A stretch of DNA of 64,000 nucleotides, from assembly GCA_964017045.1 (NCBI GenBank), contig OZ024798.1:9135793-9199792 (forward strand), written 5' to 3'. The translations under genes were made by a program, and so were the position numbers. This document shows, one piece after another, positions 43,811 through 54,699 of the stretch; position 1 is the stretch's first letter, and each line of letters opens with the position of its first letter. The notes beneath the pieces are model-generated. The model did not search any database. It saw nothing but the letters and a program-made list of their open reading frames with translations, and was not told where the DNA came from. This DNA is from Omphiscola glabra. Its lineage: Eukaryota; Mollusca; Gastropoda; Lymnaeidae.

Positions 43811-43890
43811 AATACCAGCCTGTGGGGCTGACAAGGGAGATAATGAACGCCAGTTTTACTGATCCCCTAGCAGCAGTAGATAAAAAAAAA
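43811..43890 (+). repeat. 80-bp direct repeat, right copy
   Basis: See 43423-43500. The two copies differ by a few bases. Confidence 0.75.
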
Positions 43891-43894
43891 TATA

Positions 43895-44800
43895 ATGCCA
43901 ACATTTTTTAAAATTATAATATATTTTTATTCCTTTGGGGGGGGGGGGGGGGGGAGATGTCAGGCGTTAGCGGAGGAAATAGAAGACCAAAAACTAGAAG
44001 AAAAATGGAAAAGATGACCAAAATTGTATTTTTAAGGGGAGGGAAAAGATAAGTGTGGGGGTGTAAATAATCTCCCCTTGTGTGCTGCCGGGAATAGAAT
44101 TTCTGTCAGGCCATCCTGTAGACATGTTTCATTTGCGGGGGTAGACTTTTTGTTTGTATGCTTAAAGTTGAAACGGTTCCCTCTTCTGTCGAAAAGGAAG
44201 TCCTCTCCAGAACCTCGTATGTACCTGAACCTGGCTCATCCATCAACACGCGGCCCACCTGTTGATGGCGGACGCTTTACCTGTAGGCAGAGTGGGGGGT
44301 GTGGGGGGGGGGGGGACGACGACTAGTGTTGTTTTTGTTTATAGTTTTATTTCTGCCACGAGACAGTCTGGAAACGGCCCATGTACGAATGGGTGGGCAA
44401 GTTTTTTCCAAGCTCGAGGTTTACACAAAAGTTAATTCTTTTAATTTAATTGGCGGAAAAAAGGGGGGGGGGGTGGAGGAGGGCCCCCGAGAATTAACCA
44501 CATACTTCGCAGACGAGATTAGTCGCGTTATGTTTAGTGGGAGTAGGAAAACTGAAGTTTAAAAAAAAAAGGGCGGGGGGCCGGGGGTGTTCATGTTTAT
44601 GCTGCTTGTGGGTGAGGGTTTAATCGAGGATTTGGGGGGGGGGGGGGAACGGGTGAGTGAGAGTGGCATCCGGTTATTTGTAAACATTATTTCAAATTGA
44701 AGTCTATAAATAAAGTAGAACGGCGTGCTCGCAACACGATAAGAAAAATCACAACAGTACGCGAGGAAAAAGGGGGAGGGGGGGGGGGCGAACTTTCATG
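43895..44800. other. No gene seen; several poly-G runs
   Basis: AT-rich unique DNA with poly-G at about 43938-43953, 44305, 44464, 44635 and 44782. ORFs at 44078 and 44299 have no support. Confidence 0.45.
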
Positions 44801-44807
44801 ACCTCAA

Positions 44808-47800
44808 TGTCAGGTAGCCTATCAGTCCAATCAAACAAATGTCAGGTATCAGTCCAATCAAATGTCAGGTATCAGTTCAATCAAATGTCAGGTATCAGTT
44901 CAACCAAATGTCAGGTATCAGTGCAATCAAATGTCAGGTATCAGTCCAACCAAATGTCAGGTATCAGTGCAATCAAATGTCAGGTATCAGTCCAATCAAA
45001 TGTCAGGTATCAGTTCAATCAAATGTCAGGTATCAGTTCAACCAAATGTCAGGTATCAGTGCAATCAAATGTCAGGTATCAGTTCAATCAAATGTCAGGT
45101 ATAAGTCCAATCAAATGTCAGGTATCAGTCCAATCAAATGGCAGGTATCAGTTCAATCAAATGTCAGGTATCAGTCCAATCAAATGGCAGGTATCAGTCA
45201 AATCAAATGTCAGGTATCAGTCCAATCAAATGTCAGGTATCAGTTCAATCAAATGTCAGGTATCAGTCCAATCAAATGTCAGGTAGCCTATCAGTTCAAT
45301 CAAATGTCAGGTATCAGTTCAATCAAATGTCAGGTATCAGTTCAATCAAATGTCAGGTATCAGTCCAATCAAATGTCAGGTAGCCTATCAGTTCAATCAA
45401 ATGTCAGGTATCAGTTCAATCAAACGTCAGGTATCAGTCCAATCAAATGTCAGGTATCAGTCCAATCAAATGTCAGGTATCAGTTGAATCAAATGTCAGA
45501 TATTAGTTCAATCAAATGTCAGGTAGCCTATCAGTTCAATCAAATGTCAGGTATCAGTTCAATCAAATGTCAAGTATCAGTTCAATCAAATGGCAGGTAA
45601 CAGTCCAATCAAATGTCAGGTATCAGTCCAATCAAATGTCAGGTATCAGTCCAATCAAATGTCAGGTATCAGTTCAATCAAATGTCAGGTATCAGTCCAA
45701 TCAATTGTCAGGTATCAGTTCAATCAAATGTCAGGTATCAGTCCAATCAAATGTCAGGTATCAGTCCAATCAAATGTCAGGTATCAGTCCAATCAAATGT
45801 CAGGTATCAGTCCAATTAAATGTCAGGTATCAGTCCAATCAAATGTCAGGTATCAGTTCAATCAAATGTCAGGTATCAGTTCAACCAAATGTCAGGTATC
45901 AGTGCAATCAAATGTCAGGTATCAGTCCAATCAAATGTCAGGTATCAGTGCAATCAAATGTCAGGTATCAGTCCAATCAAATGTCAGGTATCAGTTCAAT
46001 CAAATGTCAGGTATCAGTTCAACCAAATGTCAGGTATCAGTGCAATCAAATGTCAGGTATCAGTTCAATCAAATGTCAGGTATAAGTCCAATCAAATGTC
46101 AGGTATCAGTCCAATCAAATGGCAGGTATCAGTTCAATCAAATGTCAGGTATCAGTCCAATCAAATGGCAGGTATCAGTCAAATCAAATGTCAGGTATCA
46201 GTTCAATCAAATGTCAGGTATCAGTCCAATCAAATGTCAGGTAGCCTATCAGTTCAATCAAATGTCAGGTATCAGTTCAATCAAATGTCAGGTATCAGTT
46301 CAATCAAATGTCAGGTATCAGTTCAATCAAATGTCAGGTATCAGTCCAATCAAATGTCAGGTAGCCTATCAGTTCAATCAAATGTCAGGTATCAGTTCAA
46401 TCAAACGTCAGGTATCAGCCCAATCAAATGTCAGGTATCAGTCCAATCAAATGTCAGGTATCAGTTGAATCAAATGTCAGATATTAGTTCAATCAAATGT
46501 CAGGTAGCCTATCAGTTCAATCAAATGTCAGGTATCAGTTCAATCAAATGTCAAGTATCAGTTCAATCAAATGGCAGGTAACAGTCCAATCAAATGTCAG
46601 GTATCAGTCCAATCAAATGTCAGGTATCAGTCCAATCAAATGTCAGGTATCAGTTCAATCAAATGTCAGGTATCAGTCCAATCAATTGTCAGGTATCAGT
46701 TCAATCAAATGTCAGGTATCAGTCCAATCAAATGTCAGGTATCAGTCCAATCAAATGTCAGGTATCAGTCCAATCAAATGTCAGGTATCAGTCCAATTAA
46801 ATGTCAGGTATCAGTTCAATCAAATGTCAGGTATCAGTCCAATCAAATGTCAGGTAGCCTATCAGTTCAATCAAATGTCAGGTATCAGTTCAATCAAATG
46901 TCAGGTATCAGTTCAATCAAATGTCAGGTATCAGTCCAATCAAATGTCAGGTAGCCTATCAGTTCAATCAAATGTCAGGTATCAGTTCAATCAAATGTCA
47001 GGTATCAGTTCAATCAAATGTCAGGTATCAGTCCAATCAAATGTCAGGTAGCCTATCAGTTCAATCAAATGTCAGGTATCAGTTCAATCAAACGTCAGGT
47101 ATCAGTGCAATCAAATGTCAGGTATCAGTCCAATCAAATGTCAGGTATCAGTTCAATCAAATGTCAGGTATCAGTTCAACCAAATGTCAGGTATCAGTGC
47201 AATCAAATGTCAGGTATCAGTTCAATCAAATGTCAGGTATAAGTCCAATCAAATGTCAGGTATCAGTCCAATCAAATGGCAGGTATCAGTTCAATCAAAT
47301 GTCAGGTATCAGTCCAATCAAATGGCAGGTATCAGTCAAATCAAATGTCAGGTATCAGTCCAATCAAATGTCAGGTATCAGTTCAATCAAATGTCAGGTA
47401 TCAGTCCAATCAAATGTCAGGTAGCCTATCAGTTCAATCAAATGTCAGGTATCAGTTCAATCAAATGTCAGGTATCAGTTCAATCAAATGTCAGGTATCA
47501 GTCCAATCAAATGTCAGGTAGCCTATCAGTTCAATCAAATGTCAGGTATCAGTTCAATCAAACGTCAGGTATCAGTCCAATCAAATGTCAGGTATCAGTC
47601 CAATCAAATGTCAGGTATCAGTTGAATCAAATGTCAGATATTAGTTCAATCAAATGTCAGGTAGCCTATCAGTTCAATCAAATGTCAGGTATCAGTTCAA
47701 TCAAATGTCAAGTATCAGTTCAATCAAATGGCAGGTAACAGTCCAATCAAATGTCAGGTATCAGTCCAATCAAATGTCAGGTATCAGTCCAATCAAATGT

Positions 47801-49975
47801 CAGGTATCAGTTCAATCAAATGTCAGGTATCAGTCCAATCAATTGTCAGGTATCAGTTCAATCAAATGTCAGGTATCAGTCCAATCAAATGTCAGGTATC
47901 AGTCCAATCAAATGTCAGGTATCAGTCCAATCAAATGTCAGGTATCAGTCCAATTAAATGTCAGGTATCAGTCCAATCAAATGTCAGGTATCAGTTCAAT
48001 CAAATGTCAGGTATCAGTTCAACCAAATGTCAGGTATCAGTGCAATCAAATGTCAGGTATCAGTCCAATCAAATGTCAGGTATCAGTGCAATCAAATGTC
48101 AGGTATCAGTCCAATCAAATGTCAGGTATCAGTTCAATCAAATGTCAGGTATCAGTTCAACCAAATGTCAGGTATCAGTGCAATCAAATGTCAGGTATCA
48201 GTTCAATCAAATGTCAGGTATAAGTCCAATCAAATGTCAGGTATCAGTCCAATCAAATGGCAGGTATCAGTTCAATCAAATGTCAGGTATCAGTCCAATC
48301 AAATGGCAGGTATCAGTCAAATCAAATGTCAGGTATCAGTTCAATCAAATGTCAGGTATCAGTCCAATCAAATGTCAGGTAGCCTATCAGTTCAATCAAA
48401 TGTCAGGTATCAGTTCAATCAAATGTCAGGTATCAGTTCAATCAAATGTCAGGTATCAGTTCAATCAAATGTCAGGTATCAGTCCAATCAAATGTCAGGT
48501 AGCCTATCAGTTCAATCAAATGTCAGGTATCAGTTCAATCAAACGTCAGGTATCAGCCCAATCAAATGTCAGGTATCAGTCCAATCAAATGTGAGGTATC
48601 AGTTGAATCAAATGTCAGATATTAGTTCAATCAAATGTCAGGTAGCCTATCAGTTCAATCAAATGTCAGGTATCAGTTCAATCAAATGTCAAGTATCAGT
48701 TCAATCAAATGGCAGGTAACAGTCCAATCAAATGTCAGGTATCAGTCCAATCAAATGTCAGGTATCAGTCCAATCAAATGTCAGGTATCAGTTCAATCAA
48801 ATGTCAGGTATCAGTCCAATCAATTGTCAGGTATCAGTTCAATCAAATGTCAGGTATCAGTCCAATCAAATGTCAGGTATCAGTCCAATCAAATGTCAGG
48901 TATCAGTCCAATCAAATGTCAGGTATCAGTCCAATTAAATGTCAGGTATCAGTTCAATCAAATGTCAGGTATCAGTCCAATCAAATGTCAGGTAGCCTAT
49001 CAGTTCAATCAAATGTCAGGTATCAGTTCAATCAAATGTCAGGTATCAGTTCAATCAAATGTCAGGTATCAGTCCAATCAAATGTCAGGTAGCCTATCAG
49101 TTCAATCAAATGTCAGGTATCAGTTCAATCAAATGTCAGGTATCAGTTCAATCAAATGTCAGGTATCAGTCCAATCAAATGTCAGGTAGCCTATCAGTTC
49201 AATCAAATGTCAGGTATCAGTTCAATCAAACGTCAGGTATCAGTCCAATCAAATGTCAGGTAGCCTATCAGTTCAATCAAATGTCAGGTATCAGTTCAAT
49301 CAAATGTCAAGTATCAGTTCAATCAAATGGCAGGTAACAGTCCAATCAAATGTCAGGTATCAGTCCAATCAAATGTCAGGTATCAGTCCAATCAAATGTC
49401 AGGTATCAGTTCAATCAAATGTCAGGTATCAGTCCAATCAATTGTCAGGTATCAGTTCAATCAAATGTCAGGTATCAGTCCAATCAAATGTCAGGTATCA
49501 GTCCAATCAAATGTCAGGTATCAGTTCAATCAAATGTCAGATATTAGTTCAATCAAATGTCAGGTAGCCTATCAGTTCAATCAAATGTCAGGTATCAGTT
49601 CAATCAAATGTCAAGTATCAGTTCAATCAAATGGCAGGTATCAGTCCAATCAAATGTCAGGTATCAGTCCAATCAAATGTCAGGTATCAGTTCAATCAAA
49701 TGTCAGGTATCAGTCCAATCAATTGTCAGGTATCAGTTCAATCAAATGTCAGGTATCAGTCCAATCAAATGTCAGGTATCAGTCCAATCAAATGTCAGGT
49801 ATCAGTCCAATCAAATGTCAGGTATCAGTCCAATTAAATGTCAGGTATCAGTCCAATCAAATGTCAGGTATCAGTCCAATCAAATGTCAAATATCAGTTC
49901 AATCAAATGTCAGGTATCAGTCCAATCAAATGTCAGGTATCAGTCCAATCAAATGTCAGGTATCAGTTCAATCAT
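44808..49975. repeat. 5.2-kb satellite-like array, 23-bp unit, higher-order repeats
   Basis: About 220 units of 23 bp containing aatcaaatgtcaggtatcag plus tcc, ttc or tgc. A 28-bp variant has an extra gcct insertion (caggtagcctatcag). Variants recur in fixed order: the block from about 45138 is repeated from about 47276, a 2,138-bp higher-order unit, and a shorter 981-bp shift also recurs (44839 to 45820, 45590 to 46571). The unit has no plus-strand stops in any frame, so long overlapping ORFs in three frames are artefacts. The minus strand is closed by tga. Confidence 0.98.
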
Positions 49976-50680
49976 GCATAATTATTTTCGGCCGGGCCAT
50001 TAGATGCAGTGCCGCTAATTTGCACATATTAAATATTAGGTTCTTATATGTAGAGATCATTTTGGAAGCCATAGCGATGACCAACGGACAGGGGTGAATT
50101 ACCCCCCCCCCTGCTCCCCACCCCCCCCCCTGCTCCCCACCCCCACTATTTAGAAATAAGTAATAACCTGACAAGGTGACGTCATTCTGACACCATCGTG
50201 CGTAGAGTACGAAAATAGGGTCCTCACTCGACCCCATGAAGGGCTGTACACAAAAGAACTCGCGTTCAAAGCTAGAGAACCCCCGGGGTCCTCACATTCT
50301 AAATCAAATGTCACTGTGACATTCTAATCAAATAATTAATATTAATTACTCCCCTTCCTCACCCCCCTCATTTAACGGCCAATTATGCACGAAGTTGGCA
50401 GCGACAATTCCCTTACGTAGCAGACGACTATCTGTAATTACTTCGACTCACACAACATCTAATGTTATTCCAACGTTGTTATTATTATCTTTTGTGTGTG
50501 TGCGTGCGTGTGTGCGTGTGTGTGGTTATCTTTACGACCTGGGGTTTATGGCGTGTTGATAAGTTTTTAACTTATTCATATGAAAGAAATGCCCTCATGA
50601 CCAGACATACAGGCGATACTGAGCAGTAATCACCAACCTGTAGCCCCCTTACCCCCCACCCCTACCCCCACTGCTTTTCC
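49976..50680. other. No gene seen
   Basis: Unique DNA with poly-C runs (50102 and 50123) and a (TG)n/(GTGC)n stretch at 50492-50525. Confidence 0.45.
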
Positions 50681-50688
50681 ATGGAGAT

Positions 50689-50906
50689 CAGCGGTTCTGA
50701 ATATGTGGGTCGCAAACCCACTTGAGGATCGAACGTCCCTTTCACGGGAGTCGTCTAAGACCATCGGAAAACACATACACTATACAGTTATGAAGTAGCA
50801 ACAAAAAATAATTTCTTATGGCTGGGTGGGGGGAGGGGGGGGGGTTCATCACAACATGAGGAACTGTATTTAAGGGTCGCGGCATTCGCAAGGTTGAGAA
50901 CCACAG
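50689..50906 (+). mobile_element. SPIN-like hAT-Buster MITE, diverged
   Basis: It starts cagcggttctgaatatgtgg, continues gtctaagaccatcgga, ttatgaagtagcaacaaaaa and ends ggttgagaaccacag. Flanks atggagat and atgtaatt match at only 5 of 8 bases. A poly-G expansion is present at 50826-50842. This is an older copy. Confidence 0.85.
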
Positions 50907-51062
50907 ATGTAATTGCCAACGATTAACGATCTCTAACCTTATTTATCCAGCTGTTTTCGTATATATTTAGAATCGGAAATTCAAAACACTTCGTTCTGTC
51001 TACGCGATTGCTTACGTGCGGTTATGATCGAATCACTATAGAACACAACTCAATTTATCAAT

Positions 51063-51341
51063 TTTAAAAAAGGCTGCGACTATTGGTACCCGGGTACCAG
51101 AAGTGAGAGGTTGGGATTAAAAAACTATTTTTTACAAAATTATTGTTGGGTTTGTAAGACAAAATGAGGTATCAAATGAAAGATAATTGAGTGTACTATA
51201 CGTTTGTAAACTTAATTCTTCAGTATAAACTACCACAAATGACATCCGAATAGCATTGAGTCTGGGTGCGAATGGGGGCGCTGTGTGTCCGGGTCCATTT
51301 TGACCGGTACCCGGGTACCAATAGCCACTTCGTTAAAAAAA
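51063..51341 (+). mobile_element. Fold-back MITE, copy 3 (long form)
   Basis: The element at 51072-51332 starts ggctgcgactattggtaccc and ends ggtaccaatagccacttcg minus small changes. It shares the long central section with copy 2. Flanks tttaaaaaa and ttaaaaaaa match at 8 of 9 bases. Confidence 0.85.
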
Positions 51342-51473
51342 AAAGGCCCCTAAACTGGATAGCAAGCATCAAGAAAAACATGTGCAGGTAGATGTGAACG
51401 CGTGGATAAAATCACCAGGTATGAAATTCTTCTGACACCATTGTAACAATGTTAGTTATTACACCAGCGTTAC

Positions 51474-51665
51474 CCTTAGTTCAGTGGTTCTCAACCTTCC
51501 TAATGTCGCGACCCCTGAAATACATTTCCTCATGTTGTGGCGACCCCCAACCACAAAATTATTTTCGTTGCTACTTCTTAACTGTAGACCCCTGGGAAAG
51601 GGTCGTTAGACCCCCCCCCCCCCAAAGGGGTCACGACCCACAAGTTGAGAACCGCCGCCTTATTT
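51474..51665 (-). mobile_element. SPIN-like hAT-Buster MITE, internally deleted
   Basis: The element at 51482-51657 runs from cagtggttctcaaccttc to agttgagaaccgccg. The middle section with ggtcttaggcga is missing. Flanks are ccttagtt and ccttattt, 7 of 8 matching with central TA. A poly-C expansion is present at 51610-51623. Confidence 0.9.
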
Positions 51666-51667
51666 AA

Positions 51668-52560
51668 AAAAAAAAAAAAAATGTATATAAATACATATGC
51701 GGTACAGCATATATATTCAGTGAATCCTGTTCGCTAGAGAGGCTGGGTGTTGCTTGGAGTTGATGCCTCGGTGGTTGATGCATAACGAGATGATTCAATT
51801 AGCCTGCTGTAACGTTAGGCAAAACCTGTAAACTGTAAAAGCGTTTAAAACGCAGACTGAGTCTCACAGAATTATACTACAACTATAGCACCACCCTGCA
51901 TATTCTGCAGATATTGTGTGTTTCCGAATCGTGGTAGATGACATTAAAACGCGAGACCGAGATTGTGGGGCCCCCCGCCCGCCCTTAAGGGAAATGCAGC
52001 CATAAGTTGGTTCGGTTGATGGTGATGAATGGTCTCCTTCGGGGGGGGGGGGGGGGGGAGGAGGGAGAGTGGTGGGGCGTCCGCATCCTGAAATGGTTAT
52101 AAGATTATCAACGGTCGCCGACTGGAATTGTCCAACACTAACGGTCAGCACGTCCCGAGAATTAGTCCAAAGACCCTAACACCGGGGTCCGTCCATCCGT
52201 CCGACGTGATCCGGCGAGGGCAGTAAACCTAGATACGGCAAACCATTGCCCTGCTCTCCCACCCCCCTCCTCCTCCCCGCTGTTTGTTGACTCTCGGTGG
52301 TGGTTGTTGATGGGTTGGCGTAACAGTGGTTGGTGGGTTGGTGTTACGAGGTCGGCGTTCCCCGACTTCAAGGTAGAGTGTATGCGTGGGCATGGCTTCG
52401 CGGGGCTTTGATGAGTCAGGATTGGTAATGGCCGAGTAGATAACAAACACACACACACACACCATCAACCGTCGCGACCAGACCAACACAGTCCATCCAT
52501 TATTATCGCAGTCCACACAAAGCTTCTCAAATTGGCATACTTTTTTTTTCTTTTTAATCC
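51668..52560. other. No gene seen
   Basis: Unique DNA. Poly-G at 52040-52058, and (CA)n at about 52447-52462. ORFs at 51864-52609 on the minus strand overlap in several frames without splice support. Confidence 0.4.
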
Positions 52561-52589
52561 CGCAAATGTCAGAGTCCAAACATTTTTCG

Positions 52590-52915
52590 CAACAGACCAA
52601 CAAAATCATCTTTCACCAACAGGTCAACAAAATCAGCTTTCTCCCCCAACAGGCCAACAAAATCAGCTTTCACCAACAATAGGCCACCAAAATCAGCCTT
52701 CACCAACAACAGCCCAACAAAATCAGCTTTCACCAACAGGTCCAAAAAATCAGCTTTCTCCAACAGGTCAACAAAATCAACTTTCACTAACAGGCCAACA
52801 AATTCAGCTTTCACCAACAACAGGCCACCAAAAACAGCTTTCACCAACAACAGGCCACCAAAAATCAGCCTTTACCAACAACAGGCCAACAAAATCAGCT
52901 TTCACCGACAACTAT
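52590..52915. repeat. Minisatellite, about 24-33 bp unit
   Basis: About 12 units containing ggccaacaaaatcagctttc and accaaca, with variable spacer length. Confidence 0.9.
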
Positions 52916-52919
52916 CTAA

Positions 52920-53235
52920 TCTTATCTTATTGACAGTTATATATTTTTAAATCTTTAGACCGGAAGGTGAGCAGGATGACCAGTTTGGCATCCCTGACCA
53001 CTCAAGAGAGCTGACGGGCGTAGTACTGGACTGGTCAAACAACCCAAACGACAGCCAGTGACGAAGCGGCGTTCAGTCGCCAATATGGTGGCGTCTTTGC
53101 CGGAGAAAATCCCCTAATAAATTAATACAGAAATAGCTCTTAAATAGCTCTTACATAGCTCTTAAATAGCTCTTAACTTATCCAAAACACTCTTGCATTT
53201 CATGTCTCAATTGTCTCCCCAATTGCCCAATACTA
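52920..53235. other. No gene seen
   Basis: Unique DNA. A short tandem aatagctcttaa repeat lies at 53130-53176. Confidence 0.5.
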
Positions 53236-53249
53236 TTTACTTTTCGTCA

Positions 53250-53478
53250 TTTTCGTGGCTCTGACCCCCCCCCCCCCCAATCACTATATCCCTTTTCGTG
53301 GCTCTACCTCATCCTCCATCACTATTCCTTTTCGTGGCTCTGACTCCTTCTCCATCACTATCCCTTTTCGTGACTCTAACTCATCCTCCATCACTATCCC
53401 TTTTCGTGGCTCTAACTCATCCTCCATCACTATCCCTTTTCGTGGCTCTGGCTCCTCCTCCATCACTATCCCTTTGAG
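53250..53478. repeat. Minisatellite, 36-bp unit, open in frame on both strands
   Basis: About six units containing cactatcccttttcgtggct and ctaactcatcctc. The minus strand reads a charged 12-residue repeat, RKGIVMEDELEP; the plus strand reads PFRGSNSSSITI. The minus frame is closed by a stop just outside the array. No splice support, so not called as a gene. Confidence 0.9.
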
Positions 53479-53479
53479 T

Positions 53480-54290
53480 TATAGCGACGAAAGACGAAAG
53501 TGAAACTTGCCCTCGAAGTTGAAAAACAGAAAAACAGCACATCGCATCGGCAATCTTCTCGGCAATCTTGCCTCGGGATCTCCTTCTAATCCGAGGAGAC
53601 TTGGCTATTTTCTATTTCCCAAAATGCCCCCCCCCCCCAACCACCACCCCTTGCCCCTACCCCGGTTTGTTTACCTTAAGACGTGATGGAAGTGCGAGCT
53701 TTAACTGCGACCTGCTTTGGTGCACGGTGGGAGGGGGACTTTGGGAGAACAGCAGCAGTGGTTGGTGAGGGTGAAAAAAAAAATGCGATGGATCGGATGA
53801 GGGAGATAAGAGAAACGATGACGGATTAGATGAATCAAGCTTCAGTCAGAGTTCAGCACCATTGACAGTCACCCCCCCCCCCCCCCAAATATAAGGGGAC
53901 TAATTCATGAGGTTTGATTGGAACAATTAAATCTTTTGATGAACTCGGTAGTTGTTTTTTTTGGTCTCGGAGATTCTTCTTCTTTCACGAGTCCTCGCCG
54001 TGTCCACGGTGATTTGGCAAGGCTTGTAAAAAAACACAATAAACTAAAATTAACCGAGAGAGATGTTCATTCACCAGACTACATAATATTACATGTGTCA
54101 TAAATACAGGTGAAAGCAGAGAATTATTTAATATTAAATCAGTTACAGTACAGGTACTTTAATAAGACACAAAGAATTGGCGTTCATAAAACAGTATGTA
54201 TCTTTTCAATCCGGGTTTATGACAGTCCAGTCCTCTCATAATAGTGGCCAAAAGTGCTTCAAGACCGATCGATGGAGAGTGATGTGTACT
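53480..54290. other. No confident gene
   Basis: On the minus strand 53490-53595 is open and reads SPRIRRRSRGKIAEKIADAM, but no matching acceptor was found. Poly-C runs occur at 53268, 53629 and 53872. Otherwise unique AT-rich DNA. Confidence 0.3.
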
Positions 54291-54394
54291 GATCATTTTG
54301 TAACACTGGCGATACACGACTATTCACTGTAACACTGGCGATACACGACTAAACCCTGTCACATTGGCGATACACGATTCTGAAACCCAGTGTT

Positions 54395-54690
54395 ATTCCG
54401 AGGGACCGCAGGACGCAAGATGTTGACAAAACCGCCGACCAAGGGACCGCAAGCCGCAAGATGTTGACAAAACCGCCGACCAAGGGACCGCAAGCCGCAA
54501 GATGTTGACAAAACCGCCGACCAAGGGACCGCAAGCCGCAAGATGTTGACAAAACCGCCGACCAAGGGACCGCAAGCCGCAAGATGTTGACAAAACCGCC
54601 GACCAAGGGACCGCAGGCCGCAAGATGTTGACAAAACCGCCGACCAAGGGACCGCAGGACGCAAGATGTTGACAAAACCGCCGACCAAGC
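54395..54690. repeat. Minisatellite, 41-bp unit
   Basis: Seven nearly identical units containing gcaagatgttgacaaaaccg and ccgaccaagggaccgca. A shorter repeat of actggcgatacacgac precedes it at 54305-54375. It is GC-rich compared with its surroundings. Confidence 0.95.
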
Positions 54691-54699
54691 ATGCTATAC

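Noticed and set aside
44808..49975. Overlapping ORFs of 68-292 codons in three plus frames
   Set aside because: All come from the stop-free 23-bp unit; the peptide is the same in each frame and there is no splice or start context.
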